DNA from: Bythopirellula goksoeyrii
GTDB taxonomy: Bacteria; Planctomycetota; Planctomycetia; Pirellulales; Lacipirellulaceae
Length of the DNA: 64,000 nucleotides
Reading direction: 5' to 3'
Assembly (NCBI RefSeq): GCF_008065115.1
Contig: NZ_CP042913.1
Location: 6,273,257 to 6,337,256 of the forward strand
Both the position numbers and the translations under genes were made by a program. Positions 18,805 to 27,410 of the stretch are shown here, piece after piece. The first letter of the stretch is position 1. The number at the start of each line of letters is the position of its first letter. The notes below the pieces were generated by a model. It was not told the origin of the DNA and ran no database searches. It worked only from the letters and a program-made list of their open reading frames with translations.

Positions 18805-19576
18805 GCGAGGCGTGGACATCGACGATCGTTGACTGATCAATTAGCTTCAGGTCGGCACCCGCCACGAGCGCAAAATCTGCCAGGCGATTTACTTGTCGGG
18901 GCACCCCACCCGAGAGGCGATGTATCTCGGCAAGAGCTCGTTCGTCAAAGATAGGTTGTTCGGCACCCGCCGCCACCAGGGCCTCTTGCAGATAGCCAAC
19001 CGTATCCGCTTCTTCCCACGGTTCCAGTTCGATCCGCAAGTCGACCAAATCCACCAATCGCTTGCTCAGCCGGTGTGTCTCGGTGGTGTTCGCAGTCAAC
19101 ACAATCGTCAGGTTGCCCACTTGCGCCGGCGGAATTTGGATCAGCCGAGTCAGTTGCGTCAGCGCGTCCGCGCCTGCCTGATCCACATCGTCCAAGAGCA
19201 ACACGGTGCGTTCATCTTGCAACTGATGCTGCTGAAGCTGTTCCTGCCACCGTCGCGCCAATCGCAGAGGTTCATCGCTTGTTCTTGGTGCGGCACGCAA
19301 TCCGACTGCCAATTGCCAATGGAGGTCACGAACCGACATCCCCAGCAGATTCAATCGTACGACGGACCAGTTTTCATTAAGGCACTCCTGACCGAAAAGT
19401 TCTAGCAGTAGCGATTTACCCCCACCCGACTGGCCGAGCACCAATCCCAGCCGCCGAGAGTTGTGAACCAAGAACCGCAACCGCGCGAGTGCCTCCTGCT
19501 GTGGCAAACCCGCGAAAAACACCGGCTCACAACTACCGACTGAAAAGGGCGAGCTTTCTAATCCCCAGGTGTGCAT
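18776..19576 (-). CDS. ExeA/TniB-type AAA ATPase
   Basis: A 266-aa AAA family ATPase starting MHTWGLESSPFS with GAGGGA upstream; an in-frame start at 19648 is less likely. Walker A GQSGGGKS (about residue 45), Walker B LLLDDVD (about 121), sensor region LTIVLTANTTETH and a C-terminal winged lid (HRLSGGVPRQVNRLADFAL) match GspA/ExeA ATPases and transposition-regulator ATPases such as TniB. No secretion or transposase gene is adjacent. It converges on the nuclease-like gene with a 29-bp overlap. Confidence 0.8.
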   Translation of the reverse strand: MHTWGLESSPFSVGSCEPVFFAGLPQQEALARLRFLVHNSRRLGLVLGQSGGGKSLLLELFGQECLNENWSVVRLNLLGMSVRDLHWQLAVGLRAAPRTSDEPLRLARRWQEQLQQHQLQDERTVLLLDDVDQAGADALTQLTRLIQIPPAQVGNLTIVLTANTTETHRLSKRLVDLVDLRIELEPWEEADTVGYLQEALVAAGAEQPIFDERALAEIHRLSGGVPRQVNRLADFALVAGADLKLIDQSTIVDVHASLTDRAGCLS

Positions 19577-19842
19577 AGCTTGATGTCCCTCTAAAGGTAA
19601 GAGTTGCGAGTTGTGAGTTGTGAGGGCAAAATGGGTTACTAATGCCAATCATCTTGAACAGGAGGTCGCAGAGGAAACGGAGAATCCGCGCAATGGCAGA
19701 GAGTTCCTAATAACCAACTCCGTTGGCTCTGTTTTCTCCTGTTCAAATCTTCTTGTTACTTGTTGAATCGGTAGTTCCGCTTACGAATCTTTCCCTTGCC
19801 ACATAATCCAAGTCCCTTAGCCAGCATTGCTAGCAAGTCACC

Positions 19843-20532
19843 ATGAAAGATCGCTACTTTTCTGAAACGCCCCTATCCGGTGAATCGGTAACTTTGCAAG
19901 GCAGCGAGGCCCATCACCTGCTGCATGTGATGCGGGCCGAACCTGGGCTAGAAGTCGTGGTCTTCGATGGCCTGGGAGGAGAATGGTCGGCTGAGATCGC
20001 ATGCCTGGGTCGTGCAGAAGTCGAATTGACTTTGCAAGAACACGCGGCAATCGAGCGGGAGAACTCTGCCGAGATTTCGCTAGCCGTGCCGCTGCCCAAA
20101 GGAGACCGCCAACGGTGGCTCATCGAAAAGTGCGTCGAATTGGGAGTCACCCACCTTATCCCGCTCACCACCGCGCGAAGCACCAAGAACTCTGCCGAGG
20201 CATCGGCAAAACTGACCCGCTATGTGATCGAAGCCAGCAAACAATGCGGCCGCAACCGCCTCATGCAGATCGAGCAGCCCCAATCTTGGTCCACCCTAGC
20301 CGCTTGCGGCTTAGCGCCGCTGCGCGTACTAGCCCATCCCAACGGAGCCCCTCTATCCGAAATCGAAACCGGCGACTCCGTCCTCCTGGCCGTCGGCCCC
20401 GAAGGAGGTTTTACGGACACTGAAATCTCTTTGGCAGTAGAAAGCAATTGGCAAGTGGTGAGTTTGGGTGAGCGGATCCTGCGCATAGAAACGGCAGCGC
20501 TGGCGATGGTGTCGCAGTGGGTGCTTCGGTAA
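19843..20532 (+). CDS. rsmE: 16S rRNA (uracil-1498-N3)-methyltransferase RsmE
   Basis: A 229-aa SPOUT-class methyltransferase that methylates U1498 of 16S rRNA using S-adenosylmethionine. N-terminal PUA-like part with GSEAHHLLHVMR, then the family segment KCVELGVTHLIPLTTARS, and the trefoil-knot cofactor site AVGPEGGFTDTEI with LGERILRIETAALA at the C-terminus. Length is normal for the family. The upstream spacer (19577-19842) holds a short tandem of GAGTTGTG near 19607-19620 and no other gene. Confidence 0.94.
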   Translation: MKDRYFSETPLSGESVTLQGSEAHHLLHVMRAEPGLEVVVFDGLGGEWSAEIACLGRAEVELTLQEHAAIERENSAEISLAVPLPKGDRQRWLIEKCVELGVTHLIPLTTARSTKNSAEASAKLTRYVIEASKQCGRNRLMQIEQPQSWSTLAACGLAPLRVLAHPNGAPLSEIETGDSVLLAVGPEGGFTDTEISLAVESNWQVVSLGERILRIETAALAMVSQWVLR

Positions 20533-20622
20533 GCAATCCGATATCACGCAGTGATTACACCCCTTAGCCCCAGGTAAGGCAAAGTGAGTTCCGCGAGCTT
20601 GCCGCCACCTGGGGTCGAGTCG

Positions 20623-23600
20623 TCAACCTATGTCATCGGCCGAACTGGAAGTATTATCGTCTTCAAGCGTGCTGCCGAGGCCGAAATGGGACCGTGTTCC
20701 TATCGTCCTCAGCAATATTTCGGCGGTACGCAAACCCACTCTTTGGACGACTTTTTCTATCTTCCTCGTAACCCAGGGTGGCGAAATCCTCGCTTTCGCT
20801 GGTTTCTTATCTGGGCTGCGGTTCTGAATTGCTTGCGGACTTGCAAATCTTTCAACTTTCAATTCATGCGGGAATCGATATGCTCTCGCCTCTTCCACAT
20901 CAGCATTCGCACCTGCGGCACCATCAGGGTTGATTTCCATGAGTCTCTGTAGAACTTCGGTTTGCGCGGTTCCATTCGTAATGCGATTGATGGTTCGAAT
21001 AACTGCGGGAAGTTTATCAGGATCTCCTTCGAGAAGAATCTTAAATAAGCTTTCTTTAGCCTGAGCTTGGGCTTCGGGCCTGAGCATAATCAGCTCGGAT
21101 ATTTCGAATATAGCTGCAAGTGCCGTCAAATGATCAGCACTTTGTTGCGGGTCATCAAGTAGAGTCAGCAAGGGTTTGAGCAATCTAACAGCAGACTGTG
21201 GATATTTCATCCTATTGAGTGCCTTCAATACTTCCTCTCGCATTTCACGGTCACCACTAAACAGTAGTTTCTGTACTTCGATTAAGTGGTTGCTTATTAG
21301 TAGTTGGTCGAGATTGTGCCAGAGAATTGCCGATGTCAATTCGGGCTCCTGAGCACTCAAAGCGTCAAAGATGAGCAACTGAATCTGTTCGTCATCTAGT
21401 TGATTTTTAGTGCGGATTAGCGATGACACCGCCGCAGCCCTCAATTTTGGTGCATAGTTTTCGTCCTTTGCGAGACTTCGTAGTTTGGTTTTTGTTGCTG
21501 GATCTTGCGTCTTGACATCTCGCAGCACAATTTGAGCAAATCTATTCCACTGATCTGGATTAGAGGCTAATCGCTGGATCAGCAGGTCCAGCCAGAATTC
21601 AGCGGGAATGGTTCTGCCCACATCGACCGAACCTGTCAGTGCTGAATAAATGGCATTTTGCAGTTTGACTACTTTGCCACTTTGCGTCTCAGTAAAATCG
21701 TATTGATCTGCCAAATCGAAAATCACCATCGCGGCCTCCTTACCCATTCCAGAAGCACCAAAAGCAGCCAGGGCCTTGATACATTCGATTCGGTTCTCTT
21801 CGTTGAGTTCCGTCATTAGTATCCTTTTCCACTGGTCAAACGTCTTGCCGTCGTAGAGTAGTGCTGAGCCTTTCTCGGAGGATTCCTTCGATTTATCCTC
21901 GGGCGGAATAGGTACATCCGGTGGTTGTGGTGGTTGCTGTGGCAGAGCTGGTGGTTCCTTCCAATGATCCTGCTGTTTCATGGCTTCTTGTCGCTCGGCT
22001 AGTCTTGCCAGCTCAGCTTGAAGGGCTGCAACTCTCTCTTCCAGTGCCGACCGCTTGTTTTGATTGTTTGCTTCCTGTAATTGCGATTGAACTTTGGCAA
22101 TTTCGTTCTGCAATCTTTGTTGATCTAACCGATGTTGTTGATGAAGTGTTTGGATTAGATGGGGAGAGTAAGTATTCTTTGCTATTGCTGAACGCAACCT
22201 CTTCCACTCCGTAAGATCAACCGGTACTCGGCCGGTGACTAGCTGATCCGGGCCCAGTGGGAGTGATCCAATTTTGCTATTATCCACCATTTTTTTCCGA
22301 ATCACATAAAACTTCAGTGGCGAAAGCTGATCGATATCGTCGCGATTGAGTATCTCATTCACTTGATTGAGCGACTCGGTGGGCCAGACGTGAAGTCCAA
22401 CCAACAGATCTCCCGTATTCAGGGAACCCACCTGATACGTAGAATCGATTCGCATCCCGCCTTGGTATCCCATGGCTTGAACCCGCTTGAGGTCTTCCTC
22501 GCTGAGTTTCTCCAGTTCCAAGTGAAGAAGCTTATATGCCACATCTGCCGCGCGCTGTTCTTCTATGGATGGAAAATGAACCTGATGAGCAGTTGGTTCG
22601 ATCAGCGCCTTGCCGAGAACGGAAATCGTGCCATCCTTGTTTTTTCGAATGGACACCTCTAATCCTTGTTTCGACTTCAAAAATTCAACGAATGACTGGA
22701 TTTCTTCTATCTGAGTCGTCTTGCTAAAAGAGAATTCTTGAAGCTTTGATTTCTCCTTCGTGCTCTCATTGTCCTCAGTAGCAACCTCTTCCTCCTCCGG
22801 TCGCTGACGCTCGCGGCTCGCCTTGGTTTCCGGTGCTCTCACACCGGGTTCTTCCGCGTCGGTTGAGTGAGGGCTTATCAGAACAATCGTGAGGACCAGG
22901 GACAGAAAGCCTGTGGCGACTGCGACAAGGGTTTTGCGTGAGACTAACATCGGTTCGTCCTCCAGATTGAGAATCCTGCGGATTCTGTGAGCGACTGGGT
23001 GTTGACTCATGGCGACTGAAGTCGCCAAGCCGCCATGAGAAGCGAGGGCTAGCAATAACTCCGCATATGCTTGCGGCTTCGCCGTAAAGGCAACCACCAC
23101 GGCGTCGCAACAATCTTCACGATCATGGCGGACCCAACGGCTAGCGATCCATACTGCTGGGTGAAAGAACAGTAGCGACTCGACCACGCGCTGGGCGAGA
23201 TTTACCAAATTGTCCCAGCGCCGCACGTGTGCCAATTCATGCAGCAAGACCATCTCCAGTTCTGCTGGCGACCAACCCGTCAGCGCCGCCGGGGGCAGCA
23301 AGATCAGCGGCCGCACGATGCCCACCAACAGCGGCGTGGCTACCCGCTCACAGACAGCCACCCTCACTTGGCGACCAACCTGGAGAGCCTTTCGTAGTGA
23401 TTCACAGGTCGCGATTATCGGCCCCGCATCGAGCGGCCGGCTCGTTTTTCGCAACCGCTCGGCGCCCACCAACCCGCTAGCCAACAGCAAAAACGTCAGC
23501 GGCGTTCCCACGATCCACACCCACGGCAGATATTCCACCGCTCCCGTTAGCAGCGATGCGATCTCGTCGCGAGTTTGCACGGGTGGAGTAAGATTCGATT

Positions 23601-23949
23601 CCGCAGAGGGAAACGGCATGACCTCCGGGAGCAGAGCTTGTTCCGTTACAGTACCGGAGGCTGTTGCTTTGAGTTCGACTCGAACGGGGAGTTGAGCAAG
23701 TTTGGAGGCGCTGTACGGACCGTGGTCGGGAACGACCCGGCTCGCAAGCGAGCCTACGATTGCAATGGGCAGGAGTGCCAGCACCGCGAAGACGGTAAGC
23801 GAGGTGGTGTAGCGTAATGTCGGGCTTGCCGTGCGCAGTGCGAAACGGAGAGCCGCACCAACAAGTATGACGACTGTTCCTGCCGCCAGAAAGTAAACCA
23901 TGGTCCAACCGACAATGTGCCATCCCTGTCCCTGCAAGAGTGCATTCAT
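20623..23949 (-). CDS. M56 (BlaR1/MecR1-type) membrane protease with coiled-coil and HEAT-like C-terminus
   Basis: A 1108-aa protein. The first 350 residues form the BlaR1-like membrane protease: several membrane segments and the zinc motif HELAHVRRWDN followed by a FHPAVWIASRW helix. After a last membrane segment comes an acidic linker, a coiled coil (LQNEIAKVQSQLQEANNQNK) and a long helical region resembling HEAT-type repeats (ALNRMKYPQSAVRLLKPLL). There is no penicillin-binding sensor domain, so the signal is not evidently a beta-lactam. It starts inside the blaI stop (ATGA overlap), indicating translational coupling; the open frame continues to 24249 but that part is a shadow of blaI. Confidence 0.85.
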   Translation of the reverse strand: MNALLQGQGWHIVGWTMVYFLAAGTVVILVGAALRFALRTASPTLRYTTSLTVFAVLALLPIAIVGSLASRVVPDHGPYSASKLAQLPVRVELKATASGTVTEQALLPEVMPFPSAESNLTPPVQTRDEIASLLTGAVEYLPWVWIVGTPLTFLLLASGLVGAERLRKTSRPLDAGPIIATCESLRKALQVGRQVRVAVCERVATPLLVGIVRPLILLPPAALTGWSPAELEMVLLHELAHVRRWDNLVNLAQRVVESLLFFHPAVWIASRWVRHDREDCCDAVVVAFTAKPQAYAELLLALASHGGLATSVAMSQHPVAHRIRRILNLEDEPMLVSRKTLVAVATGFLSLVLTIVLISPHSTDAEEPGVRAPETKASRERQRPEEEEVATEDNESTKEKSKLQEFSFSKTTQIEEIQSFVEFLKSKQGLEVSIRKNKDGTISVLGKALIEPTAHQVHFPSIEEQRAADVAYKLLHLELEKLSEEDLKRVQAMGYQGGMRIDSTYQVGSLNTGDLLVGLHVWPTESLNQVNEILNRDDIDQLSPLKFYVIRKKMVDNSKIGSLPLGPDQLVTGRVPVDLTEWKRLRSAIAKNTYSPHLIQTLHQQHRLDQQRLQNEIAKVQSQLQEANNQNKRSALEERVAALQAELARLAERQEAMKQQDHWKEPPALPQQPPQPPDVPIPPEDKSKESSEKGSALLYDGKTFDQWKRILMTELNEENRIECIKALAAFGASGMGKEAAMVIFDLADQYDFTETQSGKVVKLQNAIYSALTGSVDVGRTIPAEFWLDLLIQRLASNPDQWNRFAQIVLRDVKTQDPATKTKLRSLAKDENYAPKLRAAAVSSLIRTKNQLDDEQIQLLIFDALSAQEPELTSAILWHNLDQLLISNHLIEVQKLLFSGDREMREEVLKALNRMKYPQSAVRLLKPLLTLLDDPQQSADHLTALAAIFEISELIMLRPEAQAQAKESLFKILLEGDPDKLPAVIRTINRITNGTAQTEVLQRLMEINPDGAAGANADVEEARAYRFPHELKVERFASPQAIQNRSPDKKPAKARISPPWVTRKIEKVVQRVGLRTAEILLRTIGTRSHFGLGSTLEDDNTSSSADDIG

Positions 23950-24341
23950 GATGAGACCTTTCGCTTGGATTGTGCGTCGATGAGTGTGCGGAGCTCGGCA
24001 AGTTGCTTGGCCGATAGTTGCCCCCCTTCGACGAGGTGTGCAGCTAGCCGCTCTGCCGAACCATCGAACACTCCATGGACCAACTTGCGGACCATTCCGC
24101 GGGCCGTGTTCTGTTGGCTGACTGCCGCCGACCAGAGCGCCCCGCGCGCTGCTCCCGTTCGTTTGACCAGTTTCTTGTCGAGCATCACACGGAGCATGGT
24201 GGCAACGGTGGTGGTGGCTACCTCGCGCTCGGTGCGAAGTTGTTCGCAAAGCGTGCTGAGCGACGAAGGACCCTCGGCCCAGAGAATCCGTAGGATTTCG
24301 AGTTCGCCGTCGGTAGGGTGAGGAGTTGCGGGGCGTGGCAT
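23946..24341 (-). CDS. blaI: BlaI/MecI-family transcriptional repressor
   Basis: A 131-aa winged-helix repressor. The DNA-binding half contains PTDGELEILRILWAEGP and VATTTVATMLRVMLDKKLV, typical of BlaI/MecI; the C-terminal helices mediate dimerisation and contain the region cleaved in the family. It is the first gene of a pair with the M56 protease, which in the BlaR1 paradigm leads to inactivation of the repressor. GGGAG precedes the ATG. A perfect operator-like palindrome lies 64 bp upstream. Confidence 0.92.
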   Translation of the reverse strand: MPRPATPHPTDGELEILRILWAEGPSSLSTLCEQLRTEREVATTTVATMLRVMLDKKLVKRTGAARGALWSAAVSQQNTARGMVRKLVHGVFDGSAERLAAHLVEGGQLSAKQLAELRTLIDAQSKRKVSS

Positions 24342-24355
24342 TAAAACAGCTCCCT

Positions 24356-24381
24356 GCGACGCGTTGCGTCGCGGCTAGGAA
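24356..24381 (+). repeat. Short hairpin repeat, copy A
   Basis: GCGACGC-GTT-GCGTCGC forms a 7-bp stem with a GTT loop, followed by GGCTAGGAA. It matches 23 of 26 positions of the element at 24445-24470 read on the other strand, and the two differences inside the stem compensate each other. It sits between the blaI start and the operator-like palindrome. Confidence 0.7.
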
Positions 24382-24404
24382 GATGAGAAACGCAGACTAC
24401 GCGA

Positions 24405-24422
24405 CTAATTCTAAAGAATTAG
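24405..24422. promoter_or_regulatory. Operator-like palindrome of the blaI-M56 pair
   Basis: CTAATTCT-AA-AGAATTAG is a perfect 8-bp inverted repeat with a 2-bp centre in an AT-rich stretch 64 bp upstream of blaI. Its size and position fit a BlaI/MecI dimer operator, which would make the pair autoregulated. The binding itself is inferred. Confidence 0.6.
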
Positions 24423-24444
24423 AATAACGTGTCAAGCAGATTTT

Positions 24445-24470
24445 TTCCTGGCCGCGATGCAACGCATCGC
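24445..24470 (-). repeat. Short hairpin repeat, copy B
   Basis: On the minus strand: GCGATGC-GTT-GCATCGC followed by GGCCAGGAA. It is the inverted-orientation relative of the element at 24356-24381, and lies 7 bp after the stop codon of the FadJ-type gene. Confidence 0.7.
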
Positions 24471-24476
24471 TGGGGA

Positions 24477-26615
24477 TTAAAGCTTGGGATAGAACGCTTT
24501 CCCCTTGTCTGCATGCTCCAGCAGCATCTTGGTCGGAGCATACCGCTCACCCAACGGCTGAAAGCTCTCGAGCTTCTCTACAATCGCCGCAGCGCCCAGC
24601 GTGTCGGCCCAGAAAAACAGCCCCCCCTTAAACGGGGGAAACCCGATGCCATAGATGAGCCCCAAATCCACGTCCCGCACATCCGTCACGATACCATCCT
24701 CGACCACCCGCGTTGCTTCAAGCAGCATCGGCAGGAACAGGCGATCTGTGAGATCGTCCGCGCATTCACCTGCGGAAACCTTCTCGATGATTGCAGCCGC
24801 CTCGGGGCTGGGTTGCGACTTGGTGCGTCCCTTGCTGTCGGTCATGTAGTCGAAGAAACCCTTGTCAGCCTTTTTGCCGATCCGGCCCGCTTCGACCATC
24901 GCGGGCAAGATCTTTGAAGGGACCACGCGATCGGGAAACGCCTCATGCATCACTTTGCCGGCATGCAGGGCGATGTCGAGACCCACGGTGTCGTACAACT
25001 CGATCGGCCCCATCGGCATGCCGAACGATTTAGCTGCTTTGTCGACTGCCTTGATCGAGGCACCCGACTCCAGCAGCAACAACGCTTCGTTCATGTACGG
25101 CAGCAACACACGATTCACCAAGAAACCGGGCCCATCTTGGACAACAATCGGCGACTTGCCGATGACCTTGGCGTAGGCCACCGCGGTGGCAATCGTGTCG
25201 CCCGAGGTTTGCTTGCCACGTATCACTTCGACCAGCGGCATTTGCCTCACGGGATTGAAGAAATGTAAGCCGCAGAATCGTTCAGGATGCTCCAGGCCGT
25301 GGGCTAGCTCTGTGATGGGGATCGTGGAAGTGTTGGAACAGAGAATCGCTTGCTCGCCGAGCTGTGGTTCTAGCTTGGCATACAGTGCACGTTTTGCTTC
25401 GGCGTTCTCGTAGATTGCTTCGATCACGATATCGGCCTGGGCGACCTCGGCGTCGTTCTCGGTGCCGTTCAACAAGGGGAGAAAATCCAGCGCTCGCTGC
25501 GCATCGGGCTTTTTCGTTTCCTTGTTGTAACTCACCTCGGTAATGACGCCCTGCACCCCGCGGGCGATGGCCTCGGCGGACGTGTCGCCCAAGGTGACCG
25601 GAATGCGGCGTTTGACGTTGGCGGCGGCAATCCCCTGCCCCATCACACCAGCTCCAACCACGGCGGCGGTTTGAATCTCGCGGGCTTCCGAGTCCGGCGG
25701 CCCGCTGACCTTTTTATTGTGATCTTGCAAGAAAAACACGTTCAGAAGTGCCCGATTCTCTGGCGAACCAAACAATTCCGCGAACCCCTCGGCCTCCATC
25801 TGGCAAGCGGTTTCCAGATCAACTCCTGCCGCATTGAGCATGACCTCCAGCGCTGCCATGGGGGCCGGATAATGACCCTTGGTCTTCCCCTGGATAAACG
25901 CGCTCGCACTGGCACCGAGAAACGCTAGCTCCGTGTCGCTGATCGAGATCGGACCAGACCAGCGCTCACGATCGGCAAGGTACTCTTTCGTCTCGTGTTC
26001 GCTTCGCACCAGCGCGATGGCCTCTTCCAACAAACGATCGGCCGGTGCTGCGATGGCTAGCCCCATCGCTTCGGCTGCGGCCGTGTCGATATTCTCGCCA
26101 CCGGTGACCAACTCCAGGGCATTAGAGAGTCCCACAATCCGAGGCGTTCGGGCCGTTCCGCCCCAGCCAGGGAACAGTCCCAGTTTCACTTCGGGAAAAC
26201 CGAATTTCGCTTTGTCGTCATTGGCCATGATGCGTCGATCGCACCACGCAGCCAGTTCCGCCCCACCCCCAATGCAGAGTCCGCCAATCGCGGCAACGGT
26301 GACGAATGAACATTGCGACAAACGTCCAAACAGCTGGTGCCCCTCACGAGAAAGCTCGACGATTTCTTCTTTTGGTTTGTCGATGCTCGCAACGAATTCT
26401 TCCAGATTGGCTCCCGCGATGAAGTTGCCTGGCTTGGTTGATTGAAATATCAATCCCGCGACGCCCGAGCGCGATTCCAATTCATCAAGCAGTCCTGCCA
26501 ACTCGGCCAACACCGCTCGCGACAAGATATTCACTTTCTTAGTAGGATCATTGATCGTGATCACTGCCACATCATCGGCAGGATAGTCGAGCGCGAGAAT
26601 TGATGGATCGGACAT
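24477..26615 (-). CDS. fadJ: Multifunctional beta-oxidation enzyme (enoyl-CoA hydratase / 3-hydroxyacyl-CoA dehydrogenase)
   Basis: A 712-aa FadJ/FadB-type alpha subunit. The crotonase half (about 1-190) shows FIAGANLEEF, GGLCIGGGAELAAWCDRR with the oxyanion-hole pattern and FPEVKLGLFPGWGGT with a catalytic glutamate. The dehydrogenase half has the NAD site VVGAGVMGQGIA (about residue 318), the SNTSTIPI and GLHFFNPV segments with the catalytic histidine, and two C-terminal 3HCDH_C-like parts. It catalyses hydration and oxidation steps of fatty-acid breakdown. No thiolase is adjacent; the only one in the window is at 61538. Confidence 0.92.
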   Translation of the reverse strand: MSDPSILALDYPADDVAVITINDPTKKVNILSRAVLAELAGLLDELESRSGVAGLIFQSTKPGNFIAGANLEEFVASIDKPKEEIVELSREGHQLFGRLSQCSFVTVAAIGGLCIGGGAELAAWCDRRIMANDDKAKFGFPEVKLGLFPGWGGTARTPRIVGLSNALELVTGGENIDTAAAEAMGLAIAAPADRLLEEAIALVRSEHETKEYLADRERWSGPISISDTELAFLGASASAFIQGKTKGHYPAPMAALEVMLNAAGVDLETACQMEAEGFAELFGSPENRALLNVFFLQDHNKKVSGPPDSEAREIQTAAVVGAGVMGQGIAAANVKRRIPVTLGDTSAEAIARGVQGVITEVSYNKETKKPDAQRALDFLPLLNGTENDAEVAQADIVIEAIYENAEAKRALYAKLEPQLGEQAILCSNTSTIPITELAHGLEHPERFCGLHFFNPVRQMPLVEVIRGKQTSGDTIATAVAYAKVIGKSPIVVQDGPGFLVNRVLLPYMNEALLLLESGASIKAVDKAAKSFGMPMGPIELYDTVGLDIALHAGKVMHEAFPDRVVPSKILPAMVEAGRIGKKADKGFFDYMTDSKGRTKSQPSPEAAAIIEKVSAGECADDLTDRLFLPMLLEATRVVEDGIVTDVRDVDLGLIYGIGFPPFKGGLFFWADTLGAAAIVEKLESFQPLGERYAPTKMLLEHADKGKAFYPKL

Positions 26616-26700
26616 AGGAATGACTCATAGAGTTGGCAGGACAGATTTTTTCACAGTCGACGGCGCCAGGCCGATGATCTTGTAATGGAAGAAATGGGCC

Positions 26701-26791
26701 GCGGATAAGCACGGATTTGGCCGATGAACGCTGATCATTCACATCAACTCACTCTGATCTGTGCGAATCCGCTGAATCGGCGTTCATCCGC
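26701..26791. repeat. Long imperfect inverted repeat
   Basis: Two 36-nt arms (26701-26736 and 26756-26791) matching at 24 of 36 positions when one is reversed, separated by a 19-nt loop. Each begins or ends in GCGGAT and carries internal CGGAT/CGATG repeats. It lies in the spacer between the divergent FadJ-type and DUF4430 genes. Confidence 0.6.
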
Positions 26792-26841
26792 TTTCCAATT
26801 CTTACTCGACGCAGAACCACGGACCCGGTAATGTGCATTCT

Positions 26842-27351
26842 ATGAAAACATCGCTCTCAAGCCCAGACGACGCAACCTCTCGCAATTCCAGCAGACCGTG
26901 GTTGCTACCGCTGTTGTTGCTCCTGGTTCTGGGGGGGGTAGTCCTCTCCAACCGATTTGGCCTGAATGCTCCCAATCACGACTCTATCCCGGAAGCGACT
27001 CACTGGACACCTTCGGCGCAGCCGACAGGCGAAACCGTCGGCTTGGAAATCGATTTTGGCAACGGCGCAACAAGACGATTTGACAAGCTCCTCTGGCAAC
27101 CAGATATGACCGTGGCTGACGTACTCTCCGCGGCCAGCCACTTCCGCCCAGGAATCGGCTTTTCTCAGTTCGGCACGGGTGAAAGCGGCTTGCTCACCGA
27201 GATAGACGGCCTCAAGAACGAGGGGATGAACGCGAGAAACTGGCTCTACGAGGTCGCCGACAAGCCGGGAACAGTAAGTTTTTGCCTGCAAAAGGTCGCC
27301 CCGGGAGAGCTCGTCCGCTGGAGGTTTACGGATGCGTCGGATGAACAGTAG
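26842..27351 (+). CDS. Membrane-anchored DUF4430-like protein
   Basis: A protein of about 169 aa with one N-terminal membrane segment (LLPLLLLLVLGGVVLS) followed by an extracytoplasmic domain. FGNGATRRFDKLLWQPDMT, then VADVLSAASHF, GLKNEGMNARNWLYEV and a final PGELVRWRF strand match the DUF4430 (transcobalamin C-terminal-like) fold. The W-x-Y/F-x-V segment and the last strand are the conserved parts. A ligand-binding or delivery role is inferred. It lies 59 bp before the DUF6580 membrane gene on the same strand and probably forms one unit with it. An in-frame GTG at 26833 is an alternative start. Confidence 0.7.
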   Translation: MKTSLSSPDDATSRNSSRPWLLPLLLLLVLGGVVLSNRFGLNAPNHDSIPEATHWTPSAQPTGETVGLEIDFGNGATRRFDKLLWQPDMTVADVLSAASHFRPGIGFSQFGTGESGLLTEIDGLKNEGMNARNWLYEVADKPGTVSFCLQKVAPGELVRWRFTDASDEQ

Positions 27352-27410
27352 AATGGGTAAGTCTATTTGACACTAGATTGGCCCAAACGAGCTTTGAGGA
27401 TTTAATTCCC

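Noticed and set aside
17212-19576. A complete defence island built from the nuclease-like protein, ATPase and toxin-antitoxin pair
   Set aside because: The nuclease-like and ATPase genes are convergent, not an operon, and no known defence core gene is present; kept only as separate observations.
19577-19842. Short GAGTTGTG tandem as a possible CRISPR or attachment site
   Set aside because: Only two or three units of about 7 nt without spacers; simple repeat only.
23950-24249. Longer N-terminus for the M56 protease reaching back to 24249
   Set aside because: The extra 100 residues are His/Arg-rich and are the blaI gene read in another frame; the ATG at 23949 overlaps the blaI stop as expected.
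26616-26841. Possible cobalamin riboswitch before the DUF4430/DUF6580 pair
   Set aside because: No B12-box-like conserved segment was found; the region is occupied by an inverted repeat.
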